A program made the translations under genes and the position numbers. The notes under the pieces are model-generated. The model was not told where the DNA came from and did no database searches. It was given only the letters and a program-made list of their open reading frames with translations. A stretch of DNA of 64,000 bases from CADEFQ01 sp050185195 (GTDB lineage Bacteria; Pseudomonadota; Gammaproteobacteria; Steroidobacterales; Steroidobacteraceae), in contig JBFWZQ010000004.1 in NCBI GenBank assembly GCA_050185195.1, positions 186,001 through 250,000 on the forward strand, given 5' to 3'. This document shows positions 1-8,201 of the stretch, piece after piece. Each line of letters starts with the position of its first letter. Positions within the stretch are counted from its first letter, which is position 1.

Positions 1-834
1 GAGACGCACCGCCATCGAGGCTTCGACCTGTACCTGGTCACGCAGCATCCGCACCTGATCGACACGGCGGTGCGCAAGCTGTGCGGCGAGCATGTGCACA
101 TGGTTCGCCGCTTCGGCCTCGAGCGCGCGACGATGTACCGCTGGGAGGAAGTCGCGGACCCGACCAGTGAGAGCGAAAAGAAGCTCGCAACGAGCAGCAC
201 GTGGTCGCCCCCGAGGGAGGTCTACGGGTGGTACAAGTCCGCGACGCTGCACACCGTGAAGCGCAATCTGCCGATCAAGCGATTCGTCCAGGCGGCGGCC
301 GCGCTGCTGGTGGTGGTGGTGTCGGTGGGGTTCGCAGCTCGGCACGTCCTGCACCTGGGCGATAGCGTCGAGAGCCTTGAACTGCCGTCCGCGGTGGAAA
401 GCGGGCGCGCGGATACAGCGCGAGGAATTTCTGGCGCTCGAGATCCCGGCGAGCTGGGTCCGTGGGATCCGAGCATGCGGGCGGCGCGCCTCGAAGGGCT
501 GGCGCGGACTGCGGCCTTCTACGATGCGTTGCAGGTCGTGAAGTCTCAGCCGAAGGTGTCCGGGTGCATGCGCCTGGACGTCGGCACCCGGATTCAGTGT
601 CGGTGCTCGACGGCGCAAGGCTCTGACGCGCACGTGTCGACGGCGCTGTGTGTTCAGCTCGTGAAGGAAGGCTGGTTCGACGAGACCCGGCCCGAGGTTG
701 ACGAGCGGGCCAAGATGATCGCGCGCCTGGACGCGCGGGACGCGGCGAACTCAGGCGGTGGCGCGCAGGCGGCGACGGCGCAGCCGGCGACGCCTGCCGC
801 CTCAGTTCTCAGCTCGAGCCAGGCGGGCACGTGA
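1..834 (+). CDS. Zot-type filamentous phage assembly protein, C-terminal part (5' end outside window)
   Basis: The reading frame is open from base 1, so the start and the expected N-terminal P-loop ATPase domain lie outside the window. The visible part begins inside the conserved Zot segment (HRGFDLYLVTQHPHLID), continues through a basic stretch, and has one membrane span at about frame residues 97-115 (AAALLVVVVSVGFAARHV). A periplasmic tail follows with three to four cysteines (GC, CRC and LC). This is the layout of pI/Zot proteins, inner-membrane ATPases that drive extrusion of filamentous phage through the envelope. It is the last plus-strand gene before the attachment site, as in Xanthomonas-type inoviruses. 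The 3' end overlaps the convergent small gene by 26 bases. The family assignment is firm; the exact phage type is not known. Confidence 0.85.
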   Translation, partial: ETHRHRGFDLYLVTQHPHLIDTAVRKLCGEHVHMVRRFGLERATMYRWEEVADPTSESEKKLATSSTWSPPREVYGWYKSATLHTVKRNLPIKRFVQAAAALLVVVVSVGFAARHVLHLGDSVESLELPSAVESGRADTARGISGARDPGELGPWDPSMRAARLEGLARTAAFYDALQVVKSQPKVSGCMRLDVGTRIQCRCSTAQGSDAHVSTALCVQLVKEGWFDETRPEVDERAKMIARLDARDAANSGGGAQAATAQPATPAASVLSSSQAGT

Positions 835-1117
835 TGCGCCGCCCATCGGCTGCGATCACGTAGCAGCTCGCGCGGCGTGCTGCGGCGGCGGCCTCGGCGT
901 CTGCCGCCTTCTTGCGCTCGATCTCTGCGAGCTGTTCGCGCCTGGCGGCTTGTGCGCGCTCGAGTGCCTTCCGGTTCTGCTCTTGAATCCGCTCGGCCGT
1001 GCGGTTGATCTGCTGGCTGGCGGTCTGTGCGCCTGCGGTCAACATCGTGATGCGCAGGCCGAAGAGGACGACTGCGGCGATGACGACGCCGGCGGCGAGT
1101 TTCATTGCGGATCTCAT
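809..1117 (-). CDS. Small phage-associated membrane protein, unknown function
   Basis: A 102-residue protein with an N-terminal hydrophobic segment (about residues 5-28, AAGVVIAAVVLFGLRI), then an Ala/Glu/Arg/Lys-rich helix (about 35-85) likely to form a coiled coil, and a short Cys-containing tail (SCYVIAADGRRITCPP). The signal-anchor-plus-coiled-coil layout suggests a membrane-tethered periplasmic or cytoplasmic stalk. The start at 1117 overlaps the stop of the upstream phage regulator (ATGA), and a purine-rich AAGGAAA lies about 9 bases before it. The two minus-strand genes therefore form an operon facing Zot. A second ATG four codons in is also possible. No family was recognised; a superinfection-exclusion or lysogeny role is only a guess from position. 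Confidence 0.6.
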   Translation of the reverse strand: MRSAMKLAAGVVIAAVVLFGLRITMLTAGAQTASQQINRTAERIQEQNRKALERAQAARREQLAEIERKKAADAEAAAAARRASCYVIAADGRRITCPPGSS

Positions 1118-1572
1118 GGCACTGGTTTCCTTTCCGTGCTGCGATTAGAGCGGGGTTCGGGCGCTGGGGCTGCGACGGGCCGCACACCTCGCAAAACGCC
1201 GCGTAGCGGCTCCTGTGCGCGGCGTTCGCCGCGCACGAGGCCCGGAGGGCCGTCCGCCTCCTGATCGAATCTTCGGACGGCCGCGCGCAGCGCGGCGATC
1301 TGCCCATGCATGAGCGGCACGGCGCGCACTTCGCCAGGAGTAAAGCCACGCTTGCTGGAGCTGAGCGGGTCGAAGAGCTGGCCGCCTCGCAAAACCCATC
1401 CGCGCCATTCTGGCGCGAGCGCCCCGAGGTCTCCGGTAGCTAGAAGTCTTGCGAGCGCGGCAAACTGCGGTCGCGCGCCGACCTGAAACCAGCGCAAGGC
1501 AGTACGGCGGGAGACGCCGAAAAGGCGTTGAAAATCAGAGGGTAAGAGGCCGTCAAGGTTCCTTGTTCTCAT
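1114..1572 (-). CDS. Phage regulator-like protein (DUF3653-type, HTH)
   Basis: A 152-residue protein from the ATG at 1572; an in-frame GTG at 1596 would add eight residues. The N-terminus (LPSDFQRLFGVSRRTALRWF) looks like a helix-turn-helix, and the next 50 residues carry a conserved-looking Trp/Gly pattern (PEWRGWVLRGGQLFDP). I associate this pattern with small proteins encoded next to Zot in Xanthomonas and Stenotrophomonas inoviruses; the DUF3653 name is from memory and needs checking. The C-terminal third is Arg/Pro-rich and probably disordered. It is first in a minus-strand operon whose promoter must lie at or beyond the dif site, so integration could change its transcription. A repressor or lysogeny regulator is the most likely role. 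Confidence 0.6.
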   Translation of the reverse strand: MRTRNLDGLLPSDFQRLFGVSRRTALRWFQVGARPQFAALARLLATGDLGALAPEWRGWVLRGGQLFDPLSSSKRGFTPGEVRAVPLMHGQIAALRAAVRRFDQEADGPPGLVRGERRAQEPLRGVLRGVRPVAAPAPEPRSNRSTERKPVP

Positions 1573-1618
1573 GGCGTCGGGCAGCGTACCCGACACCCAG
1601 CGGTCACTTCCGTTGACT

Positions 1619-1646
1619 ACTTCGCATAATGTATATTATGTTAAAA
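1619..1646. other. dif: dif site (XerC/XerD recombination site), used as prophage attachment site
   Basis: The 28 bases read as an 11-base XerC arm ending CGCATAA, a 6-base centre TGTATA, and an 11-base XerD arm TTATGTTAAAA. Compared with E. coli dif the centre is identical, the XerD arm differs only at the last base, and the XerC arm differs only near its outer end. It lies exactly between phage genes and chromosomal genes, so it is both the terminus-region dimer-resolution site and one end of an inovirus prophage that uses XerCD to integrate. Confidence 0.92.
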
Positions 1647-1687
1647 CCTCCATACGGGCCCGACCAGGCATCCCGACAGGCTTCCCC

Positions 1688-2890
1688 TCACTCACCATCA
1701 CCAACACCCTTGTTCCTGAGGTCGTCGAACTGCGCCTTCATCGTCGGGTTCCCGCGGGTCAGCTTCTTGATGGTGACATCCTGGGCCTTGTCATTCGCCA
1801 GGCGAAGATTGCGATCCGCCCCCTGCAAGGCTTCCTTGGTCTTCTTCAGGTGGTCGATCGACTTGTCGATCTCTTCGATCGCGGCTTCAAAGCGCCTGTT
1901 GGCCAGCTCGTAGTTCTTCCCGAAGGCGGTCTTGAACTCTTCGAGCCTGTCTTCAAAGTTGGTGATGTCGAGGTTCTGCGCCCGGACAAGCGCGAGCTCG
2001 CCCTTGTACTGGAGCGAGTTCATCGCGGCATTGCGCAGCAGCGTGATGATCGGCACGAAGAACTGTGGCCTCACCACGTACATCTTGGGATACCGGTGGA
2101 ACATGTCGACGATGCCGGTGTTATAGAGTTCGTTGTCAGGCTCGAGCAACGACACCAGTACGGCGTACTCACAGCCCTTCTCGCGACGGTCCTTGTCGAG
2201 TTCCTTGAGAAAGTCCTCGTTCCTGGTTCTTGTCGGGGTGCGGTCGTCTTCGTTCTTCATCTCGAACATGACCGAGACGATTTCCGTACCGAATTCGTCC
2301 ACGTCGCGAAAAATGTAGTCGCCCTTGCTGCCTGAGCGGGCGTCATTGTCCTTCTCGAAGTGAGCCCTCGGAAACCCCGTCGAGCGAATGCGGTTGAACT
2401 CGATCTCGCAATGCTGCTCGAGCGTCTCGCCCAGCATCTTGGTCGACAGCCGCGCCTTCAGGTCCCGCAGGCGCTCGATCGTGTCATCGCGGTCCTTGAT
2501 CTGCGTGGCGTATTGGGCCGTGAGTGATTTCTCGGACAGTTCCTTCTCGAGCCTGGCGTGCGTGAGTGCACTCGTCAGTGCATCGCGCTGCTTTTCCACC
2601 GCGGCGACAGCCTCAGCCACGGCGAGTTTCTTTGCAACCTCACCCGCCTCGAGTGTCGCCTTCAGCTTCGCGATCTCGGCATCCTTGGCGGCGGCCGTCT
2701 TCTGCGATTCGCCATCGGCCTGGCTCCGCGCCAGTGCGAGGGCGCTCAGCTTGTCTTTCTCGGCAAGCTCAAGGCGTTCATGCAATTGCTTCTCGAACTC
2801 GCCGTCGCGAACCTGCTTCAGGATGTCCGCATACCCGGCATCATCGACCTTGAAGGCTCGCTTGCAGTGCGGACAGATGATTTCATTCAT
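1688..2890 (-). CDS. DUF2130 domain-containing protein
   Basis: A 400-residue protein. The N-terminus has a CPHC element (residues 6-9) resembling half of a zinc knuckle. Residues 30-165 are a long Lys/Glu/Ala/Gln-rich coiled coil, and the C-terminal half (about 165-390) matches the DUF2130 pattern (LGETLEQHCEIEFNRIRS, then KGDYIFRD and SVMFEMKNEDD). The conserved acidic and Lys residues in that half (GDYIFRD...EMKNE) resemble a PD-(D/E)XK nuclease core, so a nuclease role is plausible but unproven. It is the first chromosomal gene after dif and stands alone. A strong hairpin lies between it and yceI upstream. Confidence 0.8.
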   Translation of the reverse strand: MNEIICPHCKRAFKVDDAGYADILKQVRDGEFEKQLHERLELAEKDKLSALALARSQADGESQKTAAAKDAEIAKLKATLEAGEVAKKLAVAEAVAAVEKQRDALTSALTHARLEKELSEKSLTAQYATQIKDRDDTIERLRDLKARLSTKMLGETLEQHCEIEFNRIRSTGFPRAHFEKDNDARSGSKGDYIFRDVDEFGTEIVSVMFEMKNEDDRTPTRTRNEDFLKELDKDRREKGCEYAVLVSLLEPDNELYNTGIVDMFHRYPKMYVVRPQFFVPIITLLRNAAMNSLQYKGELALVRAQNLDITNFEDRLEEFKTAFGKNYELANRRFEAAIEEIDKSIDHLKKTKEALQGADRNLRLANDKAQDVTIKKLTRGNPTMKAQFDDLRNKGVGDGE

Positions 2891-2933
2891 GCTCGCTCAC
2901 CGTTTGCCGCCGCGGCCGGGCACGACTGCGAAA

Positions 2934-2969
2934 GCTCGCGCCAACCGCTTGCGGCAAGCTGGCGCGAGC
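2934..2969 (-). terminator. Strong hairpin, likely intrinsic terminator after yceI
   Basis: A perfect 10-bp stem (GCTCGCGCCA at 2934-2943 with TGGCGCGAGC at 2960-2969) encloses a second small stem (GCTTG/CAAGC). On the minus strand it follows the yceI stop and is followed by TTTC, a weak U-tract. It separates the pirin/yceI operon from the DUF2130 gene. Confidence 0.6.
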
Positions 2970-2984
2970 ACACGGCCCGGGGCA

Positions 2985-3575
2985 TCAATCCTCGCGAATC
3001 GCTTCCACCTGGATCTGCAACTCGACCTCCTGCTTGAAGCCGTAGGCGGCCCCATAGCTCACGCCGAAGTCACTGCGATTGAACTCCGCGGACGCATCGG
3101 CGCCGCAGACTTCCTTCTTTCTGGCCGGATGCGGCTTGCACAGGAACTCATCGATCTCGAGCGTCAGGGGCTTCGTCACGCCATGCATCGTCAGCGTGCC
3201 GACCACCTTGCCTGGCTTGCCGTCCTCGAAATCCGTCAACTGGCCCTTGTAGACGGCGGTCGGATACTTCGCGACATCGAACATGTCGGGCCCGATGGCG
3301 TGTTCGTTCAGGCCGTCGTTGCCGAAATCGATGGAAGCCACGTCGATCGTCACTTCGACCGTCCCCGTCTTCGCGGCCTTGTCCAGCACGATCGTGCCGG
3401 AAGACTTGTTGAACTTGCCGCGCCAGGTCGAGAGCCCGCCCATATGGTCGGCCTCGAAACTCGGGTGCGTGTGATCGGGGTCTATCTTGTAGGTGACTGG
3501 TTCAGCGGACGCCACCGCCAGCCACAACACGAACAGGCTGCCGCCGATCGCGGCCTTCTTCGAAATGACGTGCAT
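2985..3575 (-). CDS. YceI family periplasmic protein
   Basis: A 196-residue protein with a Sec signal peptide (MHVISKKAAIGGSLFVLWLA, predicted cleavage after ASA) and a lipocalin-like YceI fold. Family signatures are YKIDPDHTHPSFEADHMGG near the mature N-terminus, GTLTMHGVTKPL in the middle, and FNRSDFGVSYG near the end. YceI proteins bind polyisoprenoid or amphiphilic ligands in the periplasm. The start at 3575 is chosen because GGAGGA lies six bases upstream; a longer frame to 3620 lacks such a site and would spoil the signal peptide. The gene start lies inside the 3' end of the FMN-reductase gene (74-base overlap), so it is the third gene of the pirin operon. Confidence 0.9.
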   Translation of the reverse strand: MHVISKKAAIGGSLFVLWLAVASAEPVTYKIDPDHTHPSFEADHMGGLSTWRGKFNKSSGTIVLDKAAKTGTVEVTIDVASIDFGNDGLNEHAIGPDMFDVAKYPTAVYKGQLTDFEDGKPGKVVGTLTMHGVTKPLTLEIDEFLCKPHPARKKEVCGADASAEFNRSDFGVSYGAAYGFKQEVELQIQVEAIRED

Positions 3576-4113
3576 GCAGATTTCCTCCAGCGCTCGCGAG
3601 CGCATCCAGTAAATTTTCAACGAGCTCGACCGCCATGCCGTCGGTCAGGCTCCCATCCGGGGCGAACTTGCCAGCGGCCGAGCCGACAATCACCTGCGGC
3701 CGTGTCAGCGTACGCGCATCGAGGCCGAACAGGATCTGCCGCAGGTGATCCTGTGCGCGCATGCCGCCCAGCATACCGGGCGAAGCGCTCATGATGGCAG
3801 TCGATTTGCCGGCGAACGGCGGCGGTGCCAGCCGCGACAGCCAGTCGAGGGCATTCTTGAGTGCGCCCGGCACGGAAAAGTTGTACTCGGGCGTTACGAT
3901 CAGGATGCCGTCCGCCTCCCGTACGCGCGCTGCAAGCTGCGCGACGGGTGCAGGAATACCGTCCGCGCGCAAGTCTTCGTCGTACATCGGCAGGCCGTGC
4001 AGGGTCGCCACGTCGACTTCGACGCCGGCGGGTGCGAGTCCCGCTGCGGCCCGCGCCAGCTTCGTATTGAGCGAGTCCTTGCGCAGGCTGCCCGCGATGG
4101 CGAGCAACTTCAC
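3502..4113 (-). CDS. NADPH-dependent FMN reductase family protein
   Basis: A 203-residue flavodoxin-fold protein with a GTG start. The phosphate-binding loop is at the N-terminus (AIAGSLRKDSLNTKLA, residues 6-21), and the family motif TPEYNFSVPGALKNALDWLS lies at about 94-113. These proteins (ChrR/azoreductase/quinone-reductase type) use NAD(P)H and FMN to reduce quinones, azo dyes or chromate, usually for protection against oxidative stress. It overlaps the pirin stop as GTGA, so it is translationally coupled. The last 20 or so residues (after LVENLLDALAS) have no family counterpart and run through the start of yceI. The substrate cannot be read from sequence. Confidence 0.88.
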   Translation of the reverse strand: MKLLAIAGSLRKDSLNTKLARAAAGLAPAGVEVDVATLHGLPMYDEDLRADGIPAPVAQLAARVREADGILIVTPEYNFSVPGALKNALDWLSRLAPPPFAGKSTAIMSASPGMLGGMRAQDHLRQILFGLDARTLTRPQVIVGSAAGKFAPDGSLTDGMAVELVENLLDALASAGGNLHARHFEEGRDRRQPVRVVAGGGVR

Positions 4114-4988
4114 GTGAACCTCCCGGAACTGTAGTCATCGACCGCCTGCACGATCTGCGCGCGAGTGTTCATCACGAAGGGACCGTACTTGACGACCGGC
4201 TCGTTCAGCGGCCGGCCCGCCACGACGATGAAGCGCGTCGCCGCGATAGCGGCTGTCACGGCGATCCGGTCTCCTTCGGCCAGCACGGCGAGGTCACCGC
4301 GCACCGCAGGGCCGGAATGCTCGCCGATGCTCGCCTGGCCTTCGAACACATAGATGAACGCGGCGTGATCCGCCGCCAGCGGCTGCTCGAAACGCACCCC
4401 CTTGGGCAGCGTCACGTCGAGGTACAGGGGGTCGATCGCGATGCCCTCGACCGGGCCGCGGGTTTCCGCTCCGGTGGCATCGACGAAGCTGCCCGCGATC
4501 ACGCGTACCTCGGCGCCTTCCGCGGTGCGTATACGCGGGATGCGCTCCGGCGCGATGTCCTGGTAGCGTGGAGCCGTCATCTTGTCCTTCGCAGGCAGGT
4601 TCACCCAGAGCTGAAAGCCGCGCATGCGGCCCTCCTCCTGTTCCGGCATCTCCGAGTGGACGATGCCGCGGCCGGCCGTCATCCACTGCACGCTGCCGGG
4701 CACGAGCAGGCCCTCGTTGCCCTGGTTGTCGCGGTGGCGCATGCGCCCTTCGAGCATGTAGGTCACGGTCTCGAAGCCGCGGTGCGGATGGCTCGGGAAG
4801 CCGCCGATATAGTCGGCCGACGATTCCGAACCGAACTCGTCGAGCAGCAGGAAGGGGTCGAGGTCGCTGAGCGCACTGCCGCCGATGACACGCGTCAGCT
4901 TCACGCCGTCGCCGTCGCTGGTCGGCTGGCCGCGCACGAGCCGGCTCACCTCGCGGGTGCCCGTAACGATCTGGATGGGGTTTTTCAT
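4110..4988 (-). CDS. Pirin family protein
   Basis: A 292-residue bicupin. The N-terminal cupin holds the pirin metal site (FPSHPHRGFETVTYMLEG, about residues 62-79, with the later HSEMP supplying the remaining ligands). The C-terminal cupin follows from about 165 (YLDVTLPKG...FIYVFEG). Bacterial pirins are iron-binding quercetinase-like or redox-sensing proteins. It is the first gene of a minus-strand operon with an FMN reductase and YceI, and it is divergent from a LysR gene 75 bases away. That pirin/flavoprotein/LysR arrangement is common in proteobacteria and suggests control by the LysR protein in response to an electrophile or phenolic. ATG at 4988 was chosen because it begins the conserved N-terminus. 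Confidence 0.92.
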   Translation of the reverse strand: MKNPIQIVTGTREVSRLVRGQPTSDGDGVKLTRVIGGSALSDLDPFLLLDEFGSESSADYIGGFPSHPHRGFETVTYMLEGRMRHRDNQGNEGLLVPGSVQWMTAGRGIVHSEMPEQEEGRMRGFQLWVNLPAKDKMTAPRYQDIAPERIPRIRTAEGAEVRVIAGSFVDATGAETRGPVEGIAIDPLYLDVTLPKGVRFEQPLAADHAAFIYVFEGQASIGEHSGPAVRGDLAVLAEGDRIAVTAAIAATRFIVVAGRPLNEPVVKYGPFVMNTRAQIVQAVDDYSSGRFT

Positions 4989-5063
4989 GGGATGCAATCT
5001 ACCCCGCGACGCCCCTGCCTCCAGCCACCTGGCCCCGAAACGCGCGTTCGGTAGAATCGAACG

Positions 5064-5987
5064 ATGGAGTACAGGCTCGAGGACATCGAGACCTTTCTGG
5101 CCGTCGTCGAGACAGGCGGCGTCAGCGCCGGGGCGCTGCGCCTCAATCTCGCGAAATCGGTCGTCAGCGAACGGCTGAAACGCCTCGAACGCGCGCTCGG
5201 GGCCACGCTGCTGCACCGCTCTGCACGGGGCGTCACGCCGACGGATCGGGGCATCGACTTCTACCAGCGTTCGCGCGCAGTGCTCGAGCAGCTCGACGCG
5301 GCCGCCGAGGCCGTGACCGAGGACGAGGGCGCGCTGGCCGGCCTGCTGCGGATCGCCGCACCCATGAGCTTCGGCGCGCGCTGGCTGGGCCCTGCCCTCT
5401 TCCCGCTGCTGCGCGCGCATCCGCAGCTGTCGGTGGCGCTCGACCTCGATGACCGCCGCGTCGACCTGCTGGCAGGCGGTTATGACCTGGGCATCCGCGC
5501 AGGGCGGCTCGGCGACTCGAGCCTCGTCGCAAGGCGCCTGGCCCGCGCGCGCGTACTCGTCTGCGCGAGCCCGGAATACGTGGCCACATACGGCCGGCTC
5601 GGATCACTCGACGACCTGGGTACGCATTCGACGATCGGCTATTCGCTGCTCCCGGCCGACCAGGTGTGGCAATTCGAGCCCACGCGCAAGGGCGGCGAGC
5701 CGCAATCGGTCGATGCACGCTGCCGCATCGTGATCAACAGCGGCGAGGCGATGCGCGAGGCCGCGATCGCCGGCCTCGGCCTCGCGGTGCTGCCGAGTTT
5801 CGTCGTCGCCGACGCCCTGCGCGAAGGCCGGCTGGTCGACGCGGCGCCCACGCTACGACCCCTCGGGCAGTACATCTGGGCGATGTACCCGCATTCGCGC
5901 CATCCCTCGCGCAAGGTCCGCGTGATCATCGACCACCTGCGCAAGTCCTTTCGCGACGGCGAACCCTGGGAAGCCGGCCTCGGCTAG
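5064..5987 (+). CDS. LysR family transcriptional regulator
   Basis: A 307-residue protein with a standard LysR winged helix at residues 1-62 (FLAVVETGGVSAGALRLNLA, then VSERLKRLERALGATLLHR) and a periplasmic-binding-like effector domain from about 90 to 300. It is divergent from the pirin/FMN-reductase/yceI operon, with 75 bases between the two starts, and is its probable regulator. The 3' end overlaps the convergent threonine dehydrogenase gene by four bases. The inducer is unknown; subgroups of this type next to pirin often respond to quinones or phenolics, which is inference. Confidence 0.92.
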   Translation: MEYRLEDIETFLAVVETGGVSAGALRLNLAKSVVSERLKRLERALGATLLHRSARGVTPTDRGIDFYQRSRAVLEQLDAAAEAVTEDEGALAGLLRIAAPMSFGARWLGPALFPLLRAHPQLSVALDLDDRRVDLLAGGYDLGIRAGRLGDSSLVARRLARARVLVCASPEYVATYGRLGSLDDLGTHSTIGYSLLPADQVWQFEPTRKGGEPQSVDARCRIVINSGEAMREAAIAGLGLAVLPSFVVADALREGRLVDAAPTLRPLGQYIWAMYPHSRHPSRKVRVIIDHLRKSFRDGEPWEAGLG

Positions 5988-7012
5988 GCCGTCCAGTCGA
6001 GGATCACCTTGCCGGACTGCCCGGAGCCCATGATCTCGAAGCCGTCGCGATAGTCGACGATCGGCAAACGATGCGTGACGACCGGCCGGATGTCGAGGCC
6101 GCTCTGCAGCATGCTCGCCATCTTGTACCAGGTTTCGAACATCTCGCGGCCGTACACGCCCTTCAACATGAGCCCCTTGAAGATGACCTGGTCCCAGTCG
6201 ATGCCGGTGCCCTCCGGCATGATGCCGAGCATCGCGACGCTGCCGCCGTGGTGCATCGTGCGCAGCATGTCGCGGAAGGCCGCCGGGTTGCCCGACATCT
6301 CCATGCCGACGTCGAAACCCTCCACCATGCCGAGCGATTGCATGGCGCCATCGAGCGAATCGCGCGCGACATTGACGACGCGCGTGGCGCCGAGGCGCCG
6401 CGCGAGCGCGAGTCGATAGTCGTTGACGTCGGTGATGACGATGTGGCGTGCGCCGGCAAATCGTGCGATGGCCACCGCCATGATGCCGATCGGACCGGCA
6501 CCCGTGATCAGCACGTCCTCGCCGACGAGCCCGAACGACAGCGCCGTGTGCGTCGCGTTGCCGAAGGGATCGAGGATCGAGGCGATCTCGTCGTCGATCG
6601 CGTCGGGCAGCTTGAATACGTTGACGGCGGGCAGTGCCATGAACTCCGCGAAGCAGCCGGGGCGGTTGACGCCCACCCCGACGGTGTTGCGGCACAGGTG
6701 GCGCCGGCCGGCGCGGCAATTGCGGCAATAACCGCAGGTCAGGTGGCCTTCGCCCGAGACACGGTCCCCGATCGAGAAGCCGCGCACCTCGCTGCCGATC
6801 TCGACGATCTCGCCGCAGTACTCGTGGCCGACCGCCATCGGCACCCTGATCGTGCGCCGCGCCCAGTCGTCCCATTTGTAGATGTGCATGTCGGTGCCGC
6901 AGATCGCGGTCCTGCGCATGCGGATCAGGACGTCGTTGTGGCCGATCGTGGGCTCCGGGACGTCCTGCATCCAGATCCCGGGTTCGGCCTTCGCCTTCAC
7001 CAGTGCTCTCAT
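5984..7012 (-). CDS. tdh: L-threonine 3-dehydrogenase
   Basis: A 342-residue zinc-dependent medium-chain dehydrogenase. Catalytic zinc ligands C38, H63 and E64, and structural zinc ligands C93, C96, C99 and C107, fall at the same numbers as in E. coli Tdh (341 residues). The NAD-binding motif GAGPIG follows in the second half. It oxidises L-threonine to 2-amino-3-ketobutyrate with NAD+. The start at 7012 gives this numbering; a frame extension to 7027 is not needed. The partner kbl (2-amino-3-ketobutyrate CoA ligase) is not in the window, so the product may be handled elsewhere. It overlaps the LysR gene end by four bases. Confidence 0.93.
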   Translation of the reverse strand: MRALVKAKAEPGIWMQDVPEPTIGHNDVLIRMRRTAICGTDMHIYKWDDWARRTIRVPMAVGHEYCGEIVEIGSEVRGFSIGDRVSGEGHLTCGYCRNCRAGRRHLCRNTVGVGVNRPGCFAEFMALPAVNVFKLPDAIDDEIASILDPFGNATHTALSFGLVGEDVLITGAGPIGIMAVAIARFAGARHIVITDVNDYRLALARRLGATRVVNVARDSLDGAMQSLGMVEGFDVGMEMSGNPAAFRDMLRTMHHGGSVAMLGIMPEGTGIDWDQVIFKGLMLKGVYGREMFETWYKMASMLQSGLDIRPVVTHRLPIVDYRDGFEIMGSGQSGKVILDWTA

Positions 7013-7025
7013 GCGATCATTATGC

Positions 7026-8201
7026 ATGGAGTTCGTGCTGTTCGCGCTGACGCTCGCGGGTGTTGCAATTTTTCACCATCGCACGCTCGAGGTGGCGCTC
7101 GCCGGTCTCGTGGCGATCGTCCTCTACAAGCTCGCGACGGCCGGCTTTCACGAAGGCACGGGCCTCGCGGGCCTCGGCGCGCATTTCGCGGCCGAATGGG
7201 TCGTATTCGTTAACCTGTTCGGATTGCTGATGGGTTTTGCCCTCCTTGCCCGGCACTTCGAGGACAGCCGTATCCCGCTTGCCCTGCCCGCGCTGCTGCC
7301 CGACGACTGGAAGGGCGGTGTCGCGCTCCTCGCGATCGTGTTCGTCCTGTCGAGTTTCCTCGACAACATCGCCGCGGCCATCATCGGCGGTTCGATGGCC
7401 GCGACCGTGTATCGGGAGCGGGTGCACATCGGCTATCTCGCGGCAATCGTCGCGGCGTCGAACGCGGGCGGATCCGGCAGCGTGATCGGCGACACGACGA
7501 CTACCATGATGTGGATCGAAGGAGTCCCGGCGATCGACGTGCTGCACGCCTACATCGCCGCCGGTGCCGCTTTCTTCGTCTTTGCGATCCCGGCTTCGCG
7601 GGCACAGCAGCGCCATGCGCCGATTCGCCGCGACCCGCCTGCCGGGCTCGAGATCGACTGGGCGCGCGCAACGATCGTAGCCACGATACTCGTGGCGGCG
7701 ATTGCGACGAACCTGTATGTGAACCTGCTGCACGCCGACCTCGCGGACCGTTTCCCCTTCCTCGGCACCGCGGTCTGGATTGCGCTGCTCGCGACGGCCG
7801 CCTGGCGCCGACCCGCGTGGGAACTGTTGCCGGCGACGGCCCGGGGCAGCCTGTTCCTGCTGGCCCTGGTCGCCTGCGCATCGATGATGCCGGTGGAAGA
7901 GCTGCCCGCCCCGACCTGGACGAGCGCGCTCGGCATCGGCTTCGTGTCATCCGTTTTCGACAACATCCCGCTCACCAAGCTCGCGCTCGAACAGGGCGGT
8001 TATGACTGGGGCGTGCTCGCCTACGCCGTCGGATTCGGCGGTTCGATGCTCTGGTTCGGCTCGTCGGCCGGCGTCGCGATCTCGAACCGGTTTCCCGAGG
8101 CACGTTCGGTCGGCGCGTGGCTGCGCCACGGCTGGTTCATCGCCCTCGCCTATGTCGTCGGCTTTTTCACCCTGATCGGAGTCCTTGGATGGCGCCCGTA
8201 A
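7026..8201 (+). CDS. Ion-transporter-superfamily membrane antiporter (NhaD/citrate-transporter-like)
   Basis: A hydrophobic protein of 391 residues with about ten to twelve predicted spans. It has two repeated halves, each with the re-entrant signature of the IT superfamily: LSSFLDNIAAAIIGGSMAAT in the first and SSVFDNIPLTKLALEQGG in the second (matching S-x-F-D-N-I/x). Glycine-rich SNAGGSGSVIGDTTTTMMW follows the first. The S/DN pattern is shared by NhaD-type Na+/H+ antiporters and ArsB-like carriers, so a sodium/proton antiporter is the best guess; the substrate is not proven. The start is uncertain: ATG 7026 or ATG 7011, neither with a good ribosome site. Only 13 bases separate it from divergent tdh. 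Confidence 0.8.
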   Translation: MEFVLFALTLAGVAIFHHRTLEVALAGLVAIVLYKLATAGFHEGTGLAGLGAHFAAEWVVFVNLFGLLMGFALLARHFEDSRIPLALPALLPDDWKGGVALLAIVFVLSSFLDNIAAAIIGGSMAATVYRERVHIGYLAAIVAASNAGGSGSVIGDTTTTMMWIEGVPAIDVLHAYIAAGAAFFVFAIPASRAQQRHAPIRRDPPAGLEIDWARATIVATILVAAIATNLYVNLLHADLADRFPFLGTAVWIALLATAAWRRPAWELLPATARGSLFLLALVACASMMPVEELPAPTWTSALGIGFVSSVFDNIPLTKLALEQGGYDWGVLAYAVGFGGSMLWFGSSAGVAISNRFPEARSVGAWLRHGWFIALAYVVGFFTLIGVLGWRP

